A stretch of 63,110 nucleotides of DNA from Lachnospiraceae bacterium (GTDB lineage Bacteria > Bacillota > Clostridia > Lachnospirales > Lachnospiraceae): NCBI GenBank assembly GCA_017634975.1, contig JAGBMJ010000047.1:1-63110 (forward strand), given 5' to 3'. The notes below the pieces were generated by a model. That model was given only the letters and a program-made list of their open reading frames with translations. It was not told the DNA's origin and ran no database searches. The stretch's first letter is position 1. Every line of letters starts with the position of its first letter. The position numbers and the translations under genes were made by a program. This document shows, piece by piece, positions 59,687-63,110 of this stretch.

Positions 59687-61470
59687 AACGCGTGATCGAA
59701 AACCAGCTGTTTCTCTGGAGACTGTGTTTCAAAACCGCGCCGGCGTATATGATCTATTTCCTGTACGACGGTTTCCGTTACCAGGGGATCATCTTTTTGG
59801 AACATGTTCTGGGCATCCGATACGTACTGCACTGCGCGGAGTATCAGGAGCCTTTCAGCAAAGCACTTTTGTACATCGGTGTGATCCTGATCATCAATAT
59901 GATCCAGATCATACCGGACGGTATGTTTATCCATGGCTGGAGTTATAAGAACAAGCCGAAACTGTATCGTGCATTGAAAGAGAAGATGTACGAAAAAGCT
60001 GCGGAGATCGATCTGTCCTGCTACGATGATCCGGATTATTACAATGACTTTGTGCTGGCGGTAGCAGAAGCGGAGAGTTCCATCGACCGGTTTTTACTGA
60101 TGTGTAATCATATCGTGCAGGCGTTGACCATCCTGTTTACGACAGGTGTGTTTTACCTGATGACGGATGCGGCCGGAGTGTTGTTTGTACTGGCTTCCTT
60201 TATTCTCAGGTTCTTTGTTTCCAAGGTGGTAAATAAACTGAATTATGCGGTACGGCTGAAAGTAAACCCACTGGAGAGAAAGCGCAACTATGTAAGCCGT
60301 GTGTTCTACTTAAACGATTATGCCAAGGAACTGCGGCTGCACCCGGCGGTAGGCGATCAGCTGGAAAAAGAGTTTGAAGAAGCCAATGAGAATATCGTAG
60401 CGGAGCAGAAAAAGATCGGTGTGAAACGGTCGATGCTTGGATTTTTTAAAGATTATGCGGTAGGTGATTTTATCATCGATGGTCTGTATATCACCTATCT
60501 GGTGTTCCAGGCAGCGGTGCTGCATACCATTGATTACAGTAATGCGGTGGTACTCTTTAACCGTACCGGCAGCCTGCGGCGCGGTATGACGGATCTGGCA
60601 GACATTTTCCCACAGATGCAGGAAAACAGCCTGTACGTGGATAAGATCCGTTCGTTCCTGGAGTATGATCCGAAGATCAAAGCACATGAGGGTGAGTTGC
60701 TGCCGGAAGGAAATGCAGAACTGGATCTGGAGCATCTGAGTTTTAAGTATAAAGAAGATATGGAAGAGACGCTGAAGGATATCTCTCTGAAAGTAAAGCC
60801 GGGGGAGAAGATCGCTATCGTCGGCTACAACGGTGCGGGTAAGACGACATTGATCAAACTGCTGATGCGTCTGTACGATCCGACCGGCGGAAAGATCCGT
60901 TATCATGGAAAGGATATCCGGGAGTTTCAGCCGTACGATTATCACAGCCACATCGGGGTGGTATTTCAGGATTATCAGATGTACGGTGCCAGCCTGAAGG
61001 AAAACGTGGTCATGGACTGCACGGACGAGTTGAAGGATGCGCCGGTCACGGATGCACTGGAACGAGCCGGATTCAAAGAACGACTGAGTAAACTGGAAAA
61101 AGGTCTGGATACCCAGGTGACGACGGAATTTGACAAAGAGGGCATCAACTTCTCCGGTGGTGAGAGCCAGAAAGTTGCGATCTCCAGAGCCTTTTATAAA
61201 AATGCGGATATCCTGATCATGGATGAGCCTTCCAGCGCGCTGGATCCGATCGCGGAGTACGAGCTGAACAAAGCTATGGAGAGCGCAGCAAAGGGCAAGA
61301 CGGTATTCTATATCTCGCACCGTCTGTCCACCACGCGTGATGCCGACCGTATCATCCTGCTGGAGAACGGCCGTATCGAGGAGGAAGGTACGCACGAAAG
61401 CCTTCTCGCCAGAAACGGCAAATACGCCGAAATGTGGAAAGTTCAGGCCGGCCGGTACGAGAATAAATAA
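59683..61470 (+). CDS. ABC exporter half (fourth of four)
   Basis: A 595-residue ABC exporter half with the same layout as the previous gene: membrane helices to about 320, Walker A GYNGAGKTT near 380, Q-loop VVFQDYQMYG, signature FSGGESQKV near 489 and Walker B ILIMDEPSSALD near 508. The start is GTG 59683, preceded by GGAAGGAGGTGAGG and overlapping the previous stop by four bases. Residues FSGG in place of LSGG are a minor change. It ends the run of four ABC genes. Dispersed repeats follow at 61486 and 61587. Confidence 0.9.
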   Translation: MKRVIENQLFLWRLCFKTAPAYMIYFLYDGFRYQGIIFLEHVLGIRYVLHCAEYQEPFSKALLYIGVILIINMIQIIPDGMFIHGWSYKNKPKLYRALKEKMYEKAAEIDLSCYDDPDYYNDFVLAVAEAESSIDRFLLMCNHIVQALTILFTTGVFYLMTDAAGVLFVLASFILRFFVSKVVNKLNYAVRLKVNPLERKRNYVSRVFYLNDYAKELRLHPAVGDQLEKEFEEANENIVAEQKKIGVKRSMLGFFKDYAVGDFIIDGLYITYLVFQAAVLHTIDYSNAVVLFNRTGSLRRGMTDLADIFPQMQENSLYVDKIRSFLEYDPKIKAHEGELLPEGNAELDLEHLSFKYKEDMEETLKDISLKVKPGEKIAIVGYNGAGKTTLIKLLMRLYDPTGGKIRYHGKDIREFQPYDYHSHIGVVFQDYQMYGASLKENVVMDCTDELKDAPVTDALERAGFKERLSKLEKGLDTQVTTEFDKEGINFSGGESQKVAISRAFYKNADILIMDEPSSALDPIAEYELNKAMESAAKGKTVFYISHRLSTTRDADRIILLENGRIEEEGTHESLLARNGKYAEMWKVQAGRYENK

Positions 61471-61485
61471 TTACGATAATCTATG

Positions 61486-61530
61486 CCTTGCCTTCCCCTT
61501 GAGGGGAAGGTGCCCGAAGGGCGGATGAGG
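61486..61530. repeat. CCTTGCCTTCCCC repeat, copy 2
   Basis: CCTTGCCTTCCCC-TTGA-GGGGAAGG forms a hairpin, followed by TGCCCGAAGGGC and GGATGAGG, parallel to the copy at 38635-38682. Sequence continues GTGTTAAAG, sharing the GGATGAGGTGTT string with the terminator at 49272-49285. It lies 16 bases past the last ABC gene and may also end transcription. Confidence 0.85.
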
Positions 61531-61586
61531 TGTTAAAGTAGTTTAGAAGATCAGATAATCCCGGTAAAGGTGAGCAAATAAAAGAG

Positions 61587-61638
61587 CCATGGGGACGGTT
61601 CTTGTGGCTCAAAATGAGCCAGAGAACCGTCCCTGTGG
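61587..61638. repeat. GGGACGGTTCT palindrome, copy 3
   Basis: CCATGGGGACGGTTCT (61587-61602) is mirrored by AGAACCGTCCCTGTGG (61623-61638) with an inner GGCTCA/TGAGCC stem and an AAA loop region. It is closest to copy 1 at 7067-7117. The next gene starts at once after it, so the palindrome lies in the leader of that gene. Confidence 0.85.
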
Positions 61639-61653
61639 ATGGAGGAGCGAGAT

Positions 61654-62124
61654 TTGAAGATACGTGAATTAAGACCCGAGGAAACGGAACTTCTGAAAGA
61701 CTTTCTGTATGAGGCAATCTTTATTCCGGAGGGAGTAACGCCGCCGGAGCGAAGTATAATCGAACTGCCGGAACTGAAACTTTATTATGAGGATTTTGGC
61801 AACGGAAAGGCAGATCATTGCCTGGTTGCGGAAGAAGACGGGTGTGTCGTCGGAGCGGTATGGACACGTATTATGAAGGATTATGGTCACGTGGATGACG
61901 CGACACCATCATTTGCCATATCGCTGTATAAGGAATACAGAGGGCGTGGATTTGGTACGAGACTGATGCGGGAAATGCTGGAGCTGTTGCATAAGAATGG
62001 ATATACGCGTGCTTCACTTGCCGTGCAGAAGGCTAATTATGCAGTCCGAATGTATGAAAAAGTGGGATTTCATACCATAGATCAGAATGAGGAAGAGTAT
62101 ATCATGGTATATGATGAGGCGTGA
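61654..62124 (+). CDS. GNAT family N-acetyltransferase
   Basis: A 156-residue GNAT enzyme with the acetyl-CoA motif YRGRGFGTRLM near residue 93 and the C-terminal ANYAVRMYEKVGF near 131-143. FAISLYKEYRGRGFG is typical of general amino-group acetyltransferases; the acceptor is not known. Two starts are possible. The ATG at 61639 lies on the edge of the palindrome and has no good ribosome binding site, while TTG 61654 has GGAGGAG six bases upstream; I favour TTG. It is followed by a broken peptidase gene. Confidence 0.8.
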   Translation: MKIRELRPEETELLKDFLYEAIFIPEGVTPPERSIIELPELKLYYEDFGNGKADHCLVAEEDGCVVGAVWTRIMKDYGHVDDATPSFAISLYKEYRGRGFGTRLMREMLELLHKNGYTRASLAVQKANYAVRMYEKVGFHTIDQNEEEYIMVYDEA

Positions 62125-62139
62125 TCAGGGAGACTGCTT

Positions 62140-62389
62140 ATGATAAAACCTGAAAAAGGGTGATGCGATAGCTACGATCAGCCCTTCATGGGGATGCGCC
62201 GGAGCACCGCGTGTATTGTGGAAATACCGTCTGGGATGTGAGCGCCTTAAGGAAATGGGATTAAGTGTTGTGGCTGCCCCCAATTCATTAAGGAGGACGG
62301 CATATTTTAAGGAGAATCCGCAGGCAAGAGCTGAGGATATCCTGTGGGCCTTTGAGAATAAGGAAATCCGGGGGGCATTGCAAATATAG
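62140..62389 (+). pseudogene. Broken S66 peptidase (LD-carboxypeptidase/MccF-like) gene, N-terminal part
   Basis: After ATG 62140 (MIKPEKG then stop) a frame change gives KGDAIATISPSWGCAGAPRV and later VVAAPNSLRRTAYFKENPQ and ARAEDILWAFENKEIRGA, ending at TAG 62387-62389. These match the start of S66 family LD-carboxypeptidase/microcin-immunity-like proteins. A base loss near 62157 shifts the frame, and the rest of the roughly 330-residue enzyme, including its catalytic Ser and His, is missing. Not functional. Confidence 0.75.
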
Positions 62390-62402
62390 GAGGAAATCAG
62401 AT

Positions 62403-63110
62403 ATGAATAAAGAATATATTCCTTTCGATTGGAATGTAGTTGAAAATAAGGAGCACTGGCTGGAACCTTGTGAGGAGAGTTATTATTATGCACAGAAATG
62501 GCGCGGGGAGGGCAGAAAGAGCGTTTTGGATCTGGGCTGCGGCCTTGGACGGCATGCGATACTTTTTGCAAAATGCGGTTTTAAGGTAACTGCAACGGAC
62601 ATCTCAAAGGAAGCATTGGACTTTTTGAAAAAATACCGGAGAGAACAGGGCGTGGACATCGCATGCAGAATGGCAGATATGGAAAATCTGCCGTTTGCGG
62701 ATGATGCTTTTGATTGTATTTTTGCAATGCACTCAGCAGGACACGCAGATAGAGAAGGTATGAAGAGAGTTATGAATGAGATACGCCGTATCCTTAAACC
62801 GGACGGAGCGGTGTTTATGACCTTATGCTCCAAAGAAACCTGGACCTATGCTGAGTCCGGTCTGCCGAAGATGGATGAGAACACTATTATAAAGACAGAT
62901 GGACCTGAGCAGGGAGTGCCGCATTTCTTTGTGAATCGTGATGATATCAAAAAGCTGTTTGCGGATTTTGAACTGGTTAAAGTAAGACATATCGATGACT
63001 GCTATGATGGAGACAAGTGGAAGAATCAGAAGCATTATTTCATTGAGGCAACCATTAAAAAGCAGGCAAAAATTCTTGATTATTCTGATATCATAGGAAA
63101 ACAGGTGGAT
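62403..63110 (+). CDS. SAM-dependent methyltransferase, cut by the window edge
   Basis: ATG 62403 follows AGGAGGAAATCAGAT and the frame stays open for 236 codons to the end of the window. It is a class I methyltransferase: VLDLGCGLGRHAILFAKCG (motif I, about residues 41-59), TATDISKEALDF (motif II Asp), ENLPFADDAFDCIFAMHS (motif III) and EIRRILKPDGAVFM. Such UbiE/Methyltransf_11 type enzymes act on many small molecules and the substrate here is unknown. Only the last part is missing. It follows directly on the broken S66 gene. Confidence 0.85.
   Translation, partial: MNKEYIPFDWNVVENKEHWLEPCEESYYYAQKWRGEGRKSVLDLGCGLGRHAILFAKCGFKVTATDISKEALDFLKKYRREQGVDIACRMADMENLPFADDAFDCIFAMHSAGHADREGMKRVMNEIRRILKPDGAVFMTLCSKETWTYAESGLPKMDENTIIKTDGPEQGVPHFFVNRDDIKKLFADFELVKVRHIDDCYDGDKWKNQKHYFIEATIKKQAKILDYSDIIGKQVD

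Overview
The window is a stretch of chromosome from a Gram-positive Clostridia-type bacterium, most likely of the family Lachnospiraceae. This rests on the cluster asp23-nusB-xseA-xseB-ispA-dxs-tlyA-nadK-recN, on SigA-like promoters with 16-17 base spacers, on strong AGGAGG ribosome binding sites, on lipoproteins with Gram-positive lipoboxes, and on small palindromic repeats typical of this group. The genus cannot be named from sequence alone. No rRNA genes, CRISPR array or complete mobile element were seen.

Positions 1-6900 look like a decayed, visibly more AT-rich island. It holds a piece of an IS1380-type transposase, broken ABC exporter pieces, the C-terminal part of a serine recombinase, a truncated S41-like membrane protein, an intact CPBP protease, a GNAT acetyltransferase, two paralogous membrane-anchored alpha/beta hydrolases, and a frameshifted tyrosine integrase remnant. 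The remnant lies just beyond the 3' end of a tRNA-Glu (CTC) gene, a usual integration site.

Positions 7000-24200 are core genome: deoB, a DegV protein, two secreted transglutaminase-like proteins on either side of prfC, the asp23-to-recN operon (genome maintenance, isoprenoid and NADP synthesis), and glgA. Upstream of asp23 sits a 145 bp multi-hairpin palindromic element.

Positions 24371-38566 are one long run of genes: a secreted/membrane GATase-like protein, an ABC ATPase and permease, a membrane protein with a very long Gly-Gln-Asn repeat tail, a MoxR ATPase, a DUF58 protein, a 1493-residue BatA-like protein with three vWA-type domains, and rqcH. This is an expanded form of the MoxR/DUF58/Bat cell-envelope module.

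Positions 38724-45152 hold a NUDIX hydrolase and then a four-gene operon. It encodes a transmembrane TIR protein (zinc ribbon, TIR, membrane anchor, external repeats and a DUF6273-like domain), a zinc-ribbon protein, an SPFH/zinc-ribbon protein and a lipoprotein. This receptor-like TIR locus is the best candidate for an undescribed system. Positions 45267-50899 hold pgeF, a PPOX-fold protein, an unknown protein with a CstA-type transporter, an aldo/keto reductase with a ferredoxin tail, and a nuclease/transposase remnant.

Positions 51015-61470 start with a consensus promoter, a 23-codon leader peptide, a terminator and alternative hairpins in front of hflX (an attenuator-like leader). Then come a tiny Arg/Trp-rich protein and four ABC transporters in tandem, two of them with zinc ribbons and extra regulatory-looking domains. 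The window ends with a GNAT acetyltransferase, a broken S66 peptidase gene and a SAM methyltransferase cut by the window edge. Three copies of a GGGACGGTTCT palindrome and two copies of a CCTTGCCTTCCCC repeat are scattered between genes.
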